A stretch of DNA of 64,000 nt from JAHFUA01 sp963808725 (GCA_963808725.1 CAWEGO010000001.1:1-64000), one strand, 5' to 3'; shown: positions 36,099 through 45,437, counted from the first letter of the stretch. Translations and numbers: made by a program. Notes: generated by a model not told the origin, from the sequence alone.

Positions 36099-36796
36099 TG
36101 AACGGGAGGGCAAGCACGGCTACTGATGTGAAAACCAAGGTCGGACCGGTGATCCTGCTGGGAGCGCCCGGAGCGGGCAAGGGCACGCAGGCCAAGCTGA
36201 TCATGCAGCGCTACGGGATCCCGCAGATCTCCACCGGCGACCTCCTGCGTGACAATGTGGCCCGCGGCACCGAGCTGGGCAAGAAGGCCAAGGCCTTCAT
36301 GGACAAAGGGGAACTTGTGCCCGACCAGTTGGTCTGCGACATGGTGGCCGACCGGCTGCGCCAGGCCGATTGCGCGCAGGGCTTGATTCTGGACGGATTT
36401 CCCCGCACCGTCGCCCAGGCCGAGTGGTTGGACGCGCTGCTGAAGGACGAGTTCTTTAAAAAACGATACGCCCGGCCGCCGGTTGTGGTGAATTTCCAGG
36501 TTGGATATAATCACTTGCTGCGCCGCCTGACGGGGCGCCGTACTTGTCCCACCTGCGGAAGGATCTACAACGTTTATTCTCAGCCTCCCCGCGTCGCCGA
36601 TACTTGCGATGTCGACGGCTCGAAGCTGGTGACGCGCAAGGACGATTCCGAGGAAGTCATCGCCGAACGCCTGAAGGCCTACGAGCGCCAGACGCTTCCC
36701 CTGATCGACTATTACCGTCGCCAGGGGCGGCTGCGCGAGGTCGACGGGGACCAGGCCCCGGACCAGGTCAGAGCGGCGGCGTTTCGAGGCGATTGA
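36098..36796 (+). CDS. adk: adenylate kinase, zinc-lid type
   Basis: A 232-residue kinase. P-loop GAPGAGKGTQ, AMP site STGDLLRDNVARGTELGKKA, DGFPRTVAQAEWL, and a lid with CPTCG near 149-152 plus a later Cys (DTCDVDG), suggesting a metal-binding lid. The N-terminus has about 17 extra residues (MNGRASTATDVKTKVG). The last ten residues (VRAAAFRGD) look unlike the family; dropping one base near 36770 would give a helix-like end (RFEAIEDGNSL), so another small sequence error is possible. Confidence 0.94.
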   Translation: MNGRASTATDVKTKVGPVILLGAPGAGKGTQAKLIMQRYGIPQISTGDLLRDNVARGTELGKKAKAFMDKGELVPDQLVCDMVADRLRQADCAQGLILDGFPRTVAQAEWLDALLKDEFFKKRYARPPVVVNFQVGYNHLLRRLTGRRTCPTCGRIYNVYSQPPRVADTCDVDGSKLVTRKDDSEEVIAERLKAYERQTLPLIDYYRRQGRLREVDGDQAPDQVRAAAFRGD

Positions 36797-36798
36797 GG

Positions 36799-37553
36799 AT
36801 GGCAATAGTCTGTAAGTCGGCCACCGAGATGGAGAAGATGCGGCAAAGCGGCCACGTCGTGCGCCAGGTGCTGGATACGGTCAAGGCCATGGTGAAGCCA
36901 GGCATCACTACCATGGACCTGGAGCGGGCGGCGGCGAACCAGATCCGAGGAGTTGGGCGCCAAGCCGGCGTTTAAGGGGTACTACGATTATCCCTGCGTG
37001 CTGTGCACGTCGATGAACCAGGAGATCGTGCATGGCATCCCCTCGGAGCGGCGGGTGCTCGAGGCAGGCGACATCGTTTCCATCGATTGCGGCGTGGTGC
37101 TCGACGGCTATTACGGCGATGCGGCGGTGACGGTAGCCGTCGGCGGAAGCCTTCGGCCCGAGGTGCAGAAGCTGCTGAAGGTCACGGAAGAGTCGCTATA
37201 CAAGGGCATCGAGAAGGTGCGCATCGGCAACGCGGTGGGCGATGTCGGCGCCGCGGTGCAAGAGTGGGTGGAGGCGCACGGCTTCAGCGTGGTGCGGGAG
37301 TTCGTCGGCCACGGGATCGGCACCAAGCTGCACGAGGACCCGCAGGTGCCCAACTTACGGCTTGCGCGGGCACGGGCCGCGGCTGCGCGAAGGTATGGTG
37401 CTGGCCATCGAGCCCATGGTCAACATCGGCAAGCCCGGTACCCGCGTGCTGGACGACAAGTGGACGGCGGTCACCGAGGACGGCAGCTATAGCGCGCATT
37501 TCGAGCATTGCGTGGCCGTCACCAAGAACGGACCGCTGATCCTGACGGAATAA
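36799..37553 (+). CDS. map: methionine aminopeptidase type I (two apparent frame breaks)
   Basis: MAIVCKSATEMEKMRQSGHVVRQVLDTVKAMVKPGITTMDLE is followed by an extra G near 36949, then ELGAKPAFKGYYDYPCVLCTSMNQEIVHGIPSERRVLEAGDIVSIDCGVVLDGYYGDAAVT. An extra T at 37355-37356 precedes YGLRGHGPRLREGMVLAIEPMVN. Corrected length is 250 residues. Metal ligands Asp, Asp, His (EFVGHGIG), Glu (IEPM), Glu (TAVTEDG) are all kept. It removes N-terminal Met. Confidence 0.92.
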
Positions 37554-37614
37554 CGCGTTTGGGTCTTAGCAGGGGTTTGAAGCATCAAATCGGCATCCAG
37601 CCGGCCGGAGTTAA

Positions 37615-37719
37615 ATGAGTAAGGAAGTTGAGGCGTTTTCCGCGGCGTCCGAGCCGCGGGCCGAAATCCCGAGCGGAGCGAGGGAACCCGACACGAAGAG
37701 ACAAGGGGTGCATGAGTAA
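37615..37719 (+). CDS. 34-codon upstream ORF created by repeat insertion at infA
   Basis: ATGAGTAAGGAAG at 37615 is an exact copy of the first 13 bases of infA (37712). It has its own ribosome-binding site (CCGGAG, 5 bases upstream) and opens a 34-codon frame (MSKEVEAFSAASEPRAEIP..., ending QGVHE) through the inserted element. Its TAA (37717-37719) overlaps the infA start region, so ribosomes finishing it could re-initiate on infA. It is probably a remnant start rather than a functional peptide. Confidence 0.5.
   Translation: MSKEVEAFSAASEPRAEIPSGAREPDTKRQGVHE
37628..37711. repeat. hairpin element inserted between duplicated infA starts
   Basis: TTTTCCGCGGCGTCCGAGCCGCGG is the same hairpin type as at 27356-27380. 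It is followed by CCCGAGCGGAGCGAGGG. The 84-base unit is bounded by ATGAGTAAGGAAG on both sides (37615-37627 and 37712-37724), like a target-site duplication. Confidence 0.8.
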
Positions 37720-37930
37720 GGAAGACGCGATTGAAGTCATGGCGACGGTGGTAGAGCCGTTGCCCAATGCCATGTTCCGGGTGGAACTGGAGAACAAGCA
37801 TCAGGTGCTGGCACACGTCTCGGGTCAGATGCGCAAGAACTTCATCCGCATCCTGCCCGGGGACAAGGTCGCGGTGGAGCTTTCGCCGTACGACCTGACG
37901 CGGGGACGGATTGTTTATAGGTACAAATGA
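37712..37930 (+). CDS. infA: translation initiation factor IF-1
   Basis: A 72-residue IF-1, the standard length: MSKEDAIEVMATVVEPLPNAMFRVELENKHQVLAHVSGQMRKNFIRILPGDKVAVELSPYDLTRGRIVYRYK-type OB fold in full. AAGGGG precedes the ATG at 37712. It blocks the A site during initiation. The upstream duplication leaves the gene itself intact. Confidence 0.97.
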   Translation: MSKEDAIEVMATVVEPLPNAMFRVELENKHQVLAHVSGQMRKNFIRILPGDKVAVELSPYDLTRGRIVYRYK

Positions 37931-37941
37931 CCAGGCTCGAG

Positions 37942-38000
37942 TTGCCGGCGACTGGCTACTGGGTACTGGGTACTGGGTACTGGGTACTGGGTACTGACAA
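37942..38000. repeat. tandem GGGTACT repeats
   Basis: Five perfect copies of the 7-mer GGGTACT (37961-37995), preceded by GACTGGCTACT and followed by GACAACTGG, in the infA-rpmJ gap. It ends 10 bases before rpmJ. Belongs with the GAGTACC word family. Not a CRISPR: no spacers. Confidence 0.9.
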
Positions 38001-38010
38001 CTGGTTTCTT

Positions 38011-38124
38011 ATGAAAGTACGCGCATCGGTCAAGAAGATTTGCGATAAGTGCAAGGTCATCCGCCGCCGCGGGGTGGTGCGGGTGATCTGCGAGAACTCG
38101 AAGCATAAGCAACGACAGGGCTGA
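38011..38124 (+). CDS. rpmJ: 50S ribosomal protein L36
   Basis: A 37-residue L36: MKVRASVKKICDKCKVIRR...VRVICENSKHKQRQG. Zinc ligands Cys11, Cys14, Cys27 and His32 are all present (zinc-bound form). Standard position between infA and rpsM. Confidence 0.97.
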   Translation: MKVRASVKKICDKCKVIRRRGVVRVICENSKHKQRQG

Positions 38125-38126
38125 AG

Positions 38127-38212
38127 CCCTTGCTGCTAGCTGCTGGCTCCTAGCTACTAGCCAGAAGCTAGAAGCCAGGAGCTGGTAGCCAACGACCAAC
38201 GACCAGAGGCTA
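38127..38212. repeat. inverted repeat, GCTAGCTGCTGGC / GCCAGAAGCTAG family
   Basis: GCTGCTAGCTGCTGGCTCC... pairs with AGCCAGAAGCTAGAAGCCAGG; AACGACCAACGACCAG follows. It fills the rpmJ-rpsM gap up to 4 bases from the rpsM ATG. Confidence 0.8.
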
Positions 38213-38215
38213 ATC

Positions 38216-38602
38216 ATGGCACGTATTGCGGGCGTGGATCTGCCGCGCAAGAAGCACATCGACATCGCGCTGACCTACATCTACGGCATCGGCCAGCCGC
38301 GCGCCCGCCACATCGTGGCGCAGGCGAGCGTTGCGCCCATGAAGAAGGTGCAGGACCTGAACGACGACGAAGTCAACCGCATCCGCCAGATCATCGAGAG
38401 CGAAGGCAACATCGAGGGCGACCTGCGTAAAGACACGCAGATGCACATCAAGCGGCTGATCGAGATCGGCTCGTACCGCGGGCATCGTCACCGCCGCGGC
38501 CTGCCCGTCCGCGGCCAGCGTACCCATACCAATGCGCGCACCCGCAAGGGCCCGCGCCGGGGCACGGTCGCGCAGAAGAAGAAGTCCGCAGCGAAAACTT
38601 AA
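38216..38602 (+). CDS. rpsM: 30S ribosomal protein S13
   Basis: A 128-residue S13: MARIAGVDLPRKKHIDIALTYIYGIG, then SYRGHRHRRGLPVRGQRTHTNARTRKGPR and a short basic tail. It contacts P-site tRNA and bridges to the 50S. First gene of the alpha cluster. Confidence 0.98.
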   Translation: MARIAGVDLPRKKHIDIALTYIYGIGQPRARHIVAQASVAPMKKVQDLNDDEVNRIRQIIESEGNIEGDLRKDTQMHIKRLIEIGSYRGHRHRRGLPVRGQRTHTNARTRKGPRRGTVAQKKKSAAKT

Positions 38603-38616
38603 TCTGAGACTGAACT

Positions 38617-39060
38617 ATGGCGAAAACACCAGCAGCAGGAGCGACCGGTGGCGCAGCGGAAGCGCCGGCGAAAAAAGGCAAGCGCAAGCAGTTCAAGAAA
38701 AAGGAGCGCAAGAGCGTTCCGTTCGGGGTGGCGCACATTCAGGCGTCGTTCAACAACACCATCGTGACCATCAGCGACACCGAAGGCCGTGTGCTGTCCT
38801 GGAAGAGTTCGGGCTCGCTGGGCTTCCGTGGTAGCCGCAAAGGGACTCCATTCGCCGCGCAACAGGCGGCGATGAATGCCGCCAATATGGCGCGCGAGCA
38901 CGGTGTACGCGCGGTGGAAGTGCGGGTGAGCGGGCCGGGATCGGGACGCGAATCGGCTATCCGCGCCCTGGCCGCTGCCGGCATCGAGGTGAGGCAGATT
39001 CGCGACGTGACGCCCATCCCGCACAACGGGTGCCGGCCGCCGAAGAAACGAAGAGTGTAG
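38617..39060 (+). CDS. rpsK: 30S ribosomal protein S11
   Basis: A 147-residue S11. The core VAHIQASFNNTIVTISDTEGRVLSW...RGSRKGTPFAAQQAA and the ending DVTPIPHNGCRPPKKRRV are normal. The N-terminus carries about 25 extra Ala/Lys-rich residues. It forms the platform near the mRNA exit. Confidence 0.98.
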   Translation: MAKTPAAGATGGAAEAPAKKGKRKQFKKKERKSVPFGVAHIQASFNNTIVTISDTEGRVLSWKSSGSLGFRGSRKGTPFAAQQAAMNAANMAREHGVRAVEVRVSGPGSGRESAIRALAAAGIEVRQIRDVTPIPHNGCRPPKKRRV

Positions 39061-39069
39061 GAATCCTGC

Positions 39070-39137
39070 CTTCGGGTGATCTGACCATCGGGTGATCTGA
39101 AGTGACCCGATGACCCGATCTCCCGATGAGCCGATAA
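39070..39137. repeat. inverted repeat, GGGTGATCTGACCATCGGG family
   Basis: TTCGGGTGATCTGACCATC... pairs with GTGACCCGATGACCCGATC...CCGATGAGCCGAT in the rpsK-rpsD gap. Same family as 14080-14150 and 57340-57425. Confidence 0.85.
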
Positions 39138-39203
39138 CAGCGGATCGGGACGAAGAGGCTGCCAGTCTTGTAAACCGATCGACACCGAGAAGGAGAAGAA
39201 AAC

Positions 39204-39833
39204 TTGGCACGTTATACCGGACCAGTATGCCGCTTGTGCCGCCGCGAAGGCATGAAGTTGTTTCTCAAGGGAGCGAAGTGCTTCTCTGAGAAGTGTCCCA
39301 TCGAGAAGCGCAATTTCGCGCCCGGGCAGCACGGTAAGGATCGCAAGGCCAAGGTGGTCGGCTACGGCCTGCAATTGCGCGAGAAGCAGAAGGCCAAGCG
39401 CATCTACTTCACCCTGGAGCAGCAGTTCCGCAACTACTTCGAGCGGGCCGCCCGCAAGCCGGGTGTCACCGGCGAACTGCTGTTGCAGCAACTGGAGCGG
39501 CGGCTGGACAACGTGGTCTACCGCCTGGGCCTGGCGACCTCGCGCCGGCAGTCGCGGCAACTGGTGCGCCACGGTCACGTCGAGGTCAACGGTAGGAAGG
39601 TGAATATCCCCTCCTACCAGGTGAGTCCCGGCGAGGAGGTTGCACTGCGCGAGCGGAGCCGCAAGCTTCCCGTGATGGAGGGCGTCCGCGAACAGACCAG
39701 CCACTTGTCGGTTGCGCCCTGGCTGGAGATCGATCGCGAAAACTTCAAGGGGCGCGTGGTTGCGCTGCCGACGCGCGAACACATCAACCTGCCGATCAAC
39801 GAACAGTTGATCGTCGAGTTGTATTCGAAATAG
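39204..39833 (+). CDS. rpsD: 30S ribosomal protein S4, zinc-binding type
   Basis: A 209-residue S4 with a TTG start at 39204 (AAGGAG 8 bases upstream). N-terminal Cys cluster CRLCRREG...CFSEKCPIEKRN is the zinc form. The S4 RNA-binding domain follows (RRLDNVVYRLGLATSRRQSRQLVRHGHVEVNGRKVNIPSYQV). It starts 30S assembly and in E. coli represses the alpha operon. Confidence 0.97.
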   Translation: MARYTGPVCRLCRREGMKLFLKGAKCFSEKCPIEKRNFAPGQHGKDRKAKVVGYGLQLREKQKAKRIYFTLEQQFRNYFERAARKPGVTGELLLQQLERRLDNVVYRLGLATSRRQSRQLVRHGHVEVNGRKVNIPSYQVSPGEEVALRERSRKLPVMEGVREQTSHLSVAPWLEIDRENFKGRVVALPTREHINLPINEQLIVELYSK

Positions 39834-39840
39834 CGGGATA

Positions 39841-39975
39841 GCCTCAGGGGCTAAAGCCCGCATCAATAGCGGAGCTTAACGGCACGGCTGAAGCCGTGCC
39901 CCTCCGAAGTCAGCTAGAGGAACCGTCTTGTACCTGACAACTGGCAACTGGCAACTGACCACTGACAACTGGTTT
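39841..39975. repeat. two repeat elements before rpoA
   Basis: CAGGGGCTAAAGCCCG and GGCACGGCTGAAGCCGTGCC hairpins (39845-39901), then the word string CTGACAACTGGCAACTGG... (39932-39971). They make a 247-base gap in the alpha cluster. The remaining part (39976-40080) has GGCCGAAAGGAG as ribosome-binding site for rpoA. Confidence 0.8.
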
Positions 39976-40080
39976 TAGGGGCCCAGCTTTTCGAGCCCGA
40001 GCAGCCTTGGCCGCGCACAGCCCGCCGATGGGCCAGCGGGATGCGGCTTTGAGCCACAGGGCCGAAAGGAGAAACATTAC

Positions 40081-41115
40081 ATGCTTTGGAAAGGCTTTCA
40101 GAAACCCAAACGGCTGGCCGCGGAGACGGAAACGCTGACCGAGCGGTTCGGCCGCTTTCAGGCGCAGCCGTTCGAGCGCGGATTCGGCACCACCATCGGC
40201 AACGCGCTGCGGCGCGTGCTGCTGTCTTCGATCGAAGGCGCGGCCATCACCGCGGTGAAGATCGAGGGGGTGCTGCACGAGTTCCAATCCATTCAGGGCG
40301 TGGTGGAAGACGCCACCGACATCATCCTCAACCTGAAGCAGATCCCCTTCAAGCTGAACGGCGACGGCCCCAAGGCCATCTACCTGCGCGCCGACCAGCC
40401 GGGGGTGGTGACCTCGGGGATGATCGAGGCCGACAGCGACGTCGAGATCCTCGACAAGGACGTATACATCGCCACCGTCAGCGAGGGCGGCAAGCTCGAC
40501 ATGGAGATGCGCCTGAAGCGCGGGCGCGGTTACGTCTCTGCCGATAAGAACTTCGACGAGGACCTCGGCATCGGCTTCATCCCCATCGATTCGGTGCACT
40601 CGCCGGTGCGCAAGTGCAACTACGTGGTGGAAGCCGCGCGTCTGGGCCAGATCACCGACTACGACCGGCTGACGCTGGAAGTGTGGACCAACGGCAGCGT
40701 CCGCCCGGCCGACGCCATCGGCTTGGGCGCGAAGTTGCTGAAGGACCACATGAACATCTTCATTAACTTCGAGGAAGAGCACGAGCCGGAGATCGCGGAA
40801 GAGCGCAAGCCGGAGATCCGCAACGAGAACCTGAACCGCTCGGTCGAGGAGCTGGAACTCTCGGTGCGCAGCTACAACTGCCTGAAGAACGCCAACATCC
40901 AGACCATCGGCGAGCTGGTGCAGAAGACCGAGGCGGAGATGCTGAAGACCAAGAACTTCGGGCGCAAGTCGCTGAACGAGATCAAGGAGATCCTGGCGTC
41001 CATGGGGCTGAGCCTGGGCATGAAGATCGACGAGCACGGCAATGCTGTGCCCGGCGCTCCGCCGCCACAGCCATCGGCTCTGGGATATTCGTCGTTCCGC
41101 GAAGGCCAGTACTGA
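40081..41115 (+). CDS. rpoA: RNA polymerase subunit alpha
   Basis: A 344-residue alpha subunit. The N-terminal dimerisation domain (ERFGRFQAQPFERGFGTTIGNALRRVLLSSIEGAAITAVKIEGV) spans about 1-235. An acidic linker (EEEHEPEIAEERKPEIRNE) leads to the C-terminal DNA-binding domain (SVEELELSVRSYNCLKNANIQTIGELV, FGRKSLNEIKEIL). A Pro-rich tail ends the protein. It assembles core polymerase and contacts UP elements. Confidence 0.98.
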   Translation: MLWKGFQKPKRLAAETETLTERFGRFQAQPFERGFGTTIGNALRRVLLSSIEGAAITAVKIEGVLHEFQSIQGVVEDATDIILNLKQIPFKLNGDGPKAIYLRADQPGVVTSGMIEADSDVEILDKDVYIATVSEGGKLDMEMRLKRGRGYVSADKNFDEDLGIGFIPIDSVHSPVRKCNYVVEAARLGQITDYDRLTLEVWTNGSVRPADAIGLGAKLLKDHMNIFINFEEEHEPEIAEERKPEIRNENLNRSVEELELSVRSYNCLKNANIQTIGELVQKTEAEMLKTKNFGRKSLNEIKEILASMGLSLGMKIDEHGNAVPGAPPPQPSALGYSSFREGQY

Positions 41116-41128
41116 CAGGAAAACCAAC

Positions 41129-41638
41129 ATGCGTCATCTCAAAGCAGGATGGAAGCTCGGACGCAACACGGCACACCGGCGCGCGTTGCTGCGCAACCTC
41201 GTGACCTCGCTGGTTCTGGAAGAACGCATCGAGACCACGGTGGCCAAGGCCAAAGCGATGCGACCGCACGTGGAGAAGATGATCACTCTGGGCAAGCGCG
41301 GCGACTTGTGGGCACGACGCCAGGCAGGCGCTTTCCTGATGACCCAGGACGCGGTCCGCAAGCTGTGGGAGATCGCTCCCCGCTTCGGCGACCGCGAAGG
41401 CGGCTACCTGCGCATCGTCCGCACTGCCTTCCAGCGCGGCGACGGCGCCGAGAAAGCGTTCGTCGAACTGGTGGGCAGCGAGAAAGTCATCGAGGAAAAG
41501 CGCGAGAAACGCGCCGAAGCCCGCGCCAAGAAAGCCGAAGCCACCCGCAAGGCGATGGAAGAGGAGACCAAGCAGGCCGAGGCCGAAAGCGCGGCAGAGG
41601 CTCAGGGCGGCGAGACCGACGGCGAGAAGAAGGAATAA
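41129..41638 (+). CDS. rplQ: 50S ribosomal protein L17 with acidic tail
   Basis: A 169-residue L17. ATG 41129 gives MRHLKAGWKLGRNTAHRRALLRNLVTSLVLEERIETTVAKAKAMRP, the canonical start. The core ends near 115 (KAFVELVG) and is followed by a 50-residue charged Lys/Glu/Ala helix (EEKREKRAEARAKKAEATRK...). Last gene of the cluster; a terminator follows. Confidence 0.97.
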   Translation: MRHLKAGWKLGRNTAHRRALLRNLVTSLVLEERIETTVAKAKAMRPHVEKMITLGKRGDLWARRQAGAFLMTQDAVRKLWEIAPRFGDREGGYLRIVRTAFQRGDGAEKAFVELVGSEKVIEEKREKRAEARAKKAEATRKAMEEETKQAEAESAAEAQGGETDGEKKE

Positions 41639-41643
41639 CTTTT

Positions 41644-41669
41644 GTAGAGACGCAGCATGCTGCGTCTCT
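41644..41669. repeat. second copy of the GTAGAGACGCAGCA palindrome
   Basis: Identical over 26 bases to 24208-24233; here it lies 5 bases after the rplQ stop, ahead of the terminator. Confidence 0.95.
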
Positions 41670-41686
41670 TGCACGCCTGTTGAGAG

Positions 41687-41713
41687 ACGCACCCGATTTG
41701 GGTGCGTTTTTTT
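41687..41713 (+). terminator. intrinsic terminator of the ribosomal cluster
   Basis: Stem ACGCACCC / GGGTGCGT (8 bp) with loop GATTT, followed directly by a run of T. It is the clearest rho-independent terminator in the window and lies between the convergent rplQ and the VanZ-like gene. Confidence 0.9.
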
Positions 41714-41730
41714 CTTGGAGACGTAACCAA

Positions 41731-42227
41731 CTACATCTCTCCAGCAGCGAGTCTTCTGCGGTGCAGCACGTACCAGATGACGATCTGGGCGAAGCATGCT
41801 CCGCAGAAATCCAGCAGGACATCATGCGCGCTGCTGGTGCGGGAAGGCACGAAGCTCTGGTGCCACTCATCGAGGATGGCCACCGAGAGGCTGATGACCA
41901 GCCCGAGGAACGCCCAGCGTATCCGCCACAGGCCGTCCAGGGGCACGCGCAGGGCGCGGAACCACAGGGCGCTGAGAATGGCGTACTCGGTGAAGTGCGC
42001 CGATTTGCGGATCAGGAAGTGAACCCGGTTAAACGTCAGTGGGTCGATCTGGCCAAGGGTCCAGGCCAGCACCGCGCGCAGCACCTCGCCGGTATGTTTG
42101 GCTGAGAAAGGATCGGTGGAGGCCAGCAGCACCATTCCCACCCAAGCCACGGCCGGCACCCAATACCACAGGATGTTTCTTAAGTGCCGGGTGGTCTCCT
42201 GGCGGACTGCCGTCTCGAGCATGGCCC

Positions 42228-42231
<4 letters not shown>
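41731..42231 (-). CDS. VanZ-like membrane protein
   Basis: A 166-residue protein with four hydrophobic helices and the VanZ-type middle (RKSAHFTEYAILSALWFRALR and ILDEWHQSFVPSRTSSAHDVLLDFCGA). VanZ-like proteins are linked to glycopeptide resistance in some bacteria, but most members have unknown roles. Its ATG overlaps the guaB stop (ATGA), so it is translationally coupled to guaB. Confidence 0.8.
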
Positions 42232-43730
<1,499 letters not shown>

Positions 43731-43734
<4 letters not shown>

Positions 43735-44363
43735 GTGTGTCTCGCCAAGTGATTTTCTATTCTACAGGAGGCAGACGGAGATGATTGGGAGTTGTGCGCA
43801 ACGCGGCTGCGCTCCGCCTCAGGATTCGGTTTCTGGCTCACGGGAGGAAACTTAGCCGGAGTTCCGGCCGCGGGCGGCGCGGACGCGCCGGGGCTTGCGG
43901 GCGCGGGGGCCTCGGCATTGTCGAGTTCGCGTAGTCTCCGCAGCAGGGCGGCCAGACTCTCACCCGCGCTCGCACCATCATTCTGGCTGGCAACTGACTG
44001 GGTGGCCGCAGGTTGCGCCTCGTCCCCTTCCGTTTCCACCTGTTCCTCGCGAAACGCCTTCATATTCGAGCAGGCGATCTGCAGCGCGTAGAGCCTGAGG
44101 CCGCACGCCCGGTAATCCGGGCGTGGGCCATCGAGGAGGCGCGTCACCTCCATGAGCGCGAACTGCAGAGTGGTGGCGTCTTCGACGATGCGCACCTTGT
44201 AGTCGAACTTTCTGAAAAGCAAAACGTGCTCGTGGAAGCGGCAGTAGCGGCGCCGGCGACGCGCGGGAGCGCCGCAGCGCCGGCCGTTGATTCGGATATG
44301 CTGGCAGCGCGGCGCGGCATTAGCCGGCGCAATGTGTGCGGGATCATATCGGTATGCAACCAT
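43731..44363 (-). CDS. Cys/His-rich conserved hypothetical protein
   Basis: A 210-residue protein. Strong ribosome-binding site GGAGGGTAGGGG before ATG 44363. The N-terminal segment RCQHIRINGRRCGAPARRRRRYCRFHEH holds a C-C-C-H set suggestive of a small zinc site, a family I recall as frequent in Acidobacteriota. Then a helical part (ATTLQFALMEVTRLLDG...LYALQIACSN) and a long low-complexity Ala/Pro tail. Its TGA overlaps the guaB ATG. Function unknown. Confidence 0.75.
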
Positions 44364-44386
44364 ACCCCTACCCTCCTCGTGCTGAA

Positions 44387-44403
44387 TGGAATCATCAACT
44401 TAC
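44387..44403. repeat. 17-bp repeat TGGAATCATCAACTTAC, copy 1
   Basis: An exact copy lies at 59551-59567, 15 kb away, also in an intergenic region beside accessory genes. Copy 1 overlaps the left target duplication of Tn-B by five bases. Confidence 0.7.
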
Positions 44404-44429
44404 ACAGGTATAAATATACTTGCCTAACC
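44399..44429 (+). repeat. Tn-B left target duplication and terminal inverted repeat
   Basis: CTTACACA (44399-44406), then GGTATAAATATACTTGCC at 44407. The first 23 bases match the inverted right end at 19 positions. Confidence 0.9.
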
Positions 44430-44469
44430 AAGGCGAGTATGGTGACAATTGAGCGGTGCCTACCTCTCA

Positions 44470-45261
44470 ATGGTGCAGCTTAGCGGCTTCAACCTGCCCA
44501 GCGAGCGACGAGTCCATTTGGTTTTGAAGGCCTATTACGACGCCAGCCGCGACGGAAAAGGTATAGAGGCGGTGACTCTCTGCGGTGTCGCAGCTACTCA
44601 ATCCGTTTGGGAGCACTTCGAGCCGACGTGGGAAGCGGTACTCGACAAGCACATGGTCCCTGACCGCATCCTCCGCATGGCCGACCTGATGGCATTGGAG
44701 GGCGCATTCTCCCGCGAGAAGGGATGGGACGAGCGGCAACGATGGGCCCTGCTCGGAGACCTTTGGAACGTCCTCGGTGCTCACCGCGACACAAATCTCA
44801 GAGCGTATTCGTGCACCGTATTGCTCCGCGACTGGGCAAGGGCAAAAGCGGCTATCATCGGCAAACTGCGCTCGCCGGAATCAATGTGCGTCAATTTCTG
44901 CGTCGGAGGCCTCCGGCTCCCGCCGGAGTGTGCCGGTGAGCGCAAGCCGATTCTGCTGTACTTCGACAACAATGAGCCGTTCATGCATAAAGTGAATCGC
45001 GTTTGGCAGCGTTACAGAAGGAGGCGCGGCACTCTCTTCCGGCAGATCGGCACCATTGAAAATGTTGACTCTGAATACTACCCGGTGCAGACCGCCGACA
45101 TGCTGGCCTGGATTGTCAATCGCAAGCATCTTGGCCGTCGTGACGCCCTTGTTAATGCCTGTGCAGCGTGTGCCGCGATTGCGGTTGACGGTTCCGAAAA
45201 GGTCTATACTTACGACACCATCTTGGAGGATTACCCGGATGGCACCCTGCGACCACGATGA
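44470..45261 (+). CDS. DUF3800 protein (transposon passenger 1)
   Basis: A 263-residue protein from ATG 44470 (TTG 44449 would add seven). DUF3800 hallmarks: an Asp in KAYYDASRDGKGIEAVTLCGV near the start, PILLYFDNNEPF in the middle, and the Gln/Asp pair in YYPVQTADMLAWIVNRK. The fold is related to RNase H, and a nuclease role has been proposed for the family without firm proof. The gene overlaps the next start (ATGA). Codon use is less GC-biased than that of neighbouring housekeeping genes. Confidence 0.8.
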   Translation: MVQLSGFNLPSERRVHLVLKAYYDASRDGKGIEAVTLCGVAATQSVWEHFEPTWEAVLDKHMVPDRILRMADLMALEGAFSREKGWDERQRWALLGDLWNVLGAHRDTNLRAYSCTVLLRDWARAKAAIIGKLRSPESMCVNFCVGGLRLPPECAGERKPILLYFDNNEPFMHKVNRVWQRYRRRRGTLFRQIGTIENVDSEYYPVQTADMLAWIVNRKHLGRRDALVNACAACAAIAVDGSEKVYTYDTILEDYPDGTLRPR

Positions 45262-45437
45262 CGGCCAAGGCCAATCCCGAGTACGACAATTTCAAGAGCC
45301 TGCTCCGCAAGGTCGTGAGCGTTCCCCACAGTGAAATCAAAGCCGCACTGGACGCGGAGAAGCGAACACGAAGCCGAAGGCGAAAACGGAAGTCGGTAGT
45401 ACCCCAAGAAAAGTCAACCCCCCGTGGCCCCGCTTGA
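45258..45437 (+). CDS. small DUF3800-associated protein (59 aa, passenger 2)
   Basis: ATG 45258 overlaps the DUF3800 stop by four bases (ATGA). The product is MTAKANPEYDNFKSLLRKVV, then SVPHSEIKAALDAEKR and an Arg/Lys-rich end. From memory, small proteins with the VPHSEIKAxLDAEK motif commonly sit beside DUF3800 genes, which suggests a two-component unit. Function unknown; antitoxin or RNA-binding partner are guesses. Confidence 0.65.
   Translation: MTAKANPEYDNFKSLLRKVVSVPHSEIKAALDAEKRTRSRRRKRKSVVPQEKSTPRGPA

Noticed and set aside
37961..37995. CRISPR-like array
   Set aside because: The 7-mer GGGTACT is repeated without spacers and lies in a word-repeat gap. No cas gene is present in the window.
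41644..41669. Palindrome after rplQ as the main terminator
   Set aside because: It has no T-run and a copy lies before rpsJ where termination makes no sense. The hairpin at 41687-41713 with its T-run fits better.
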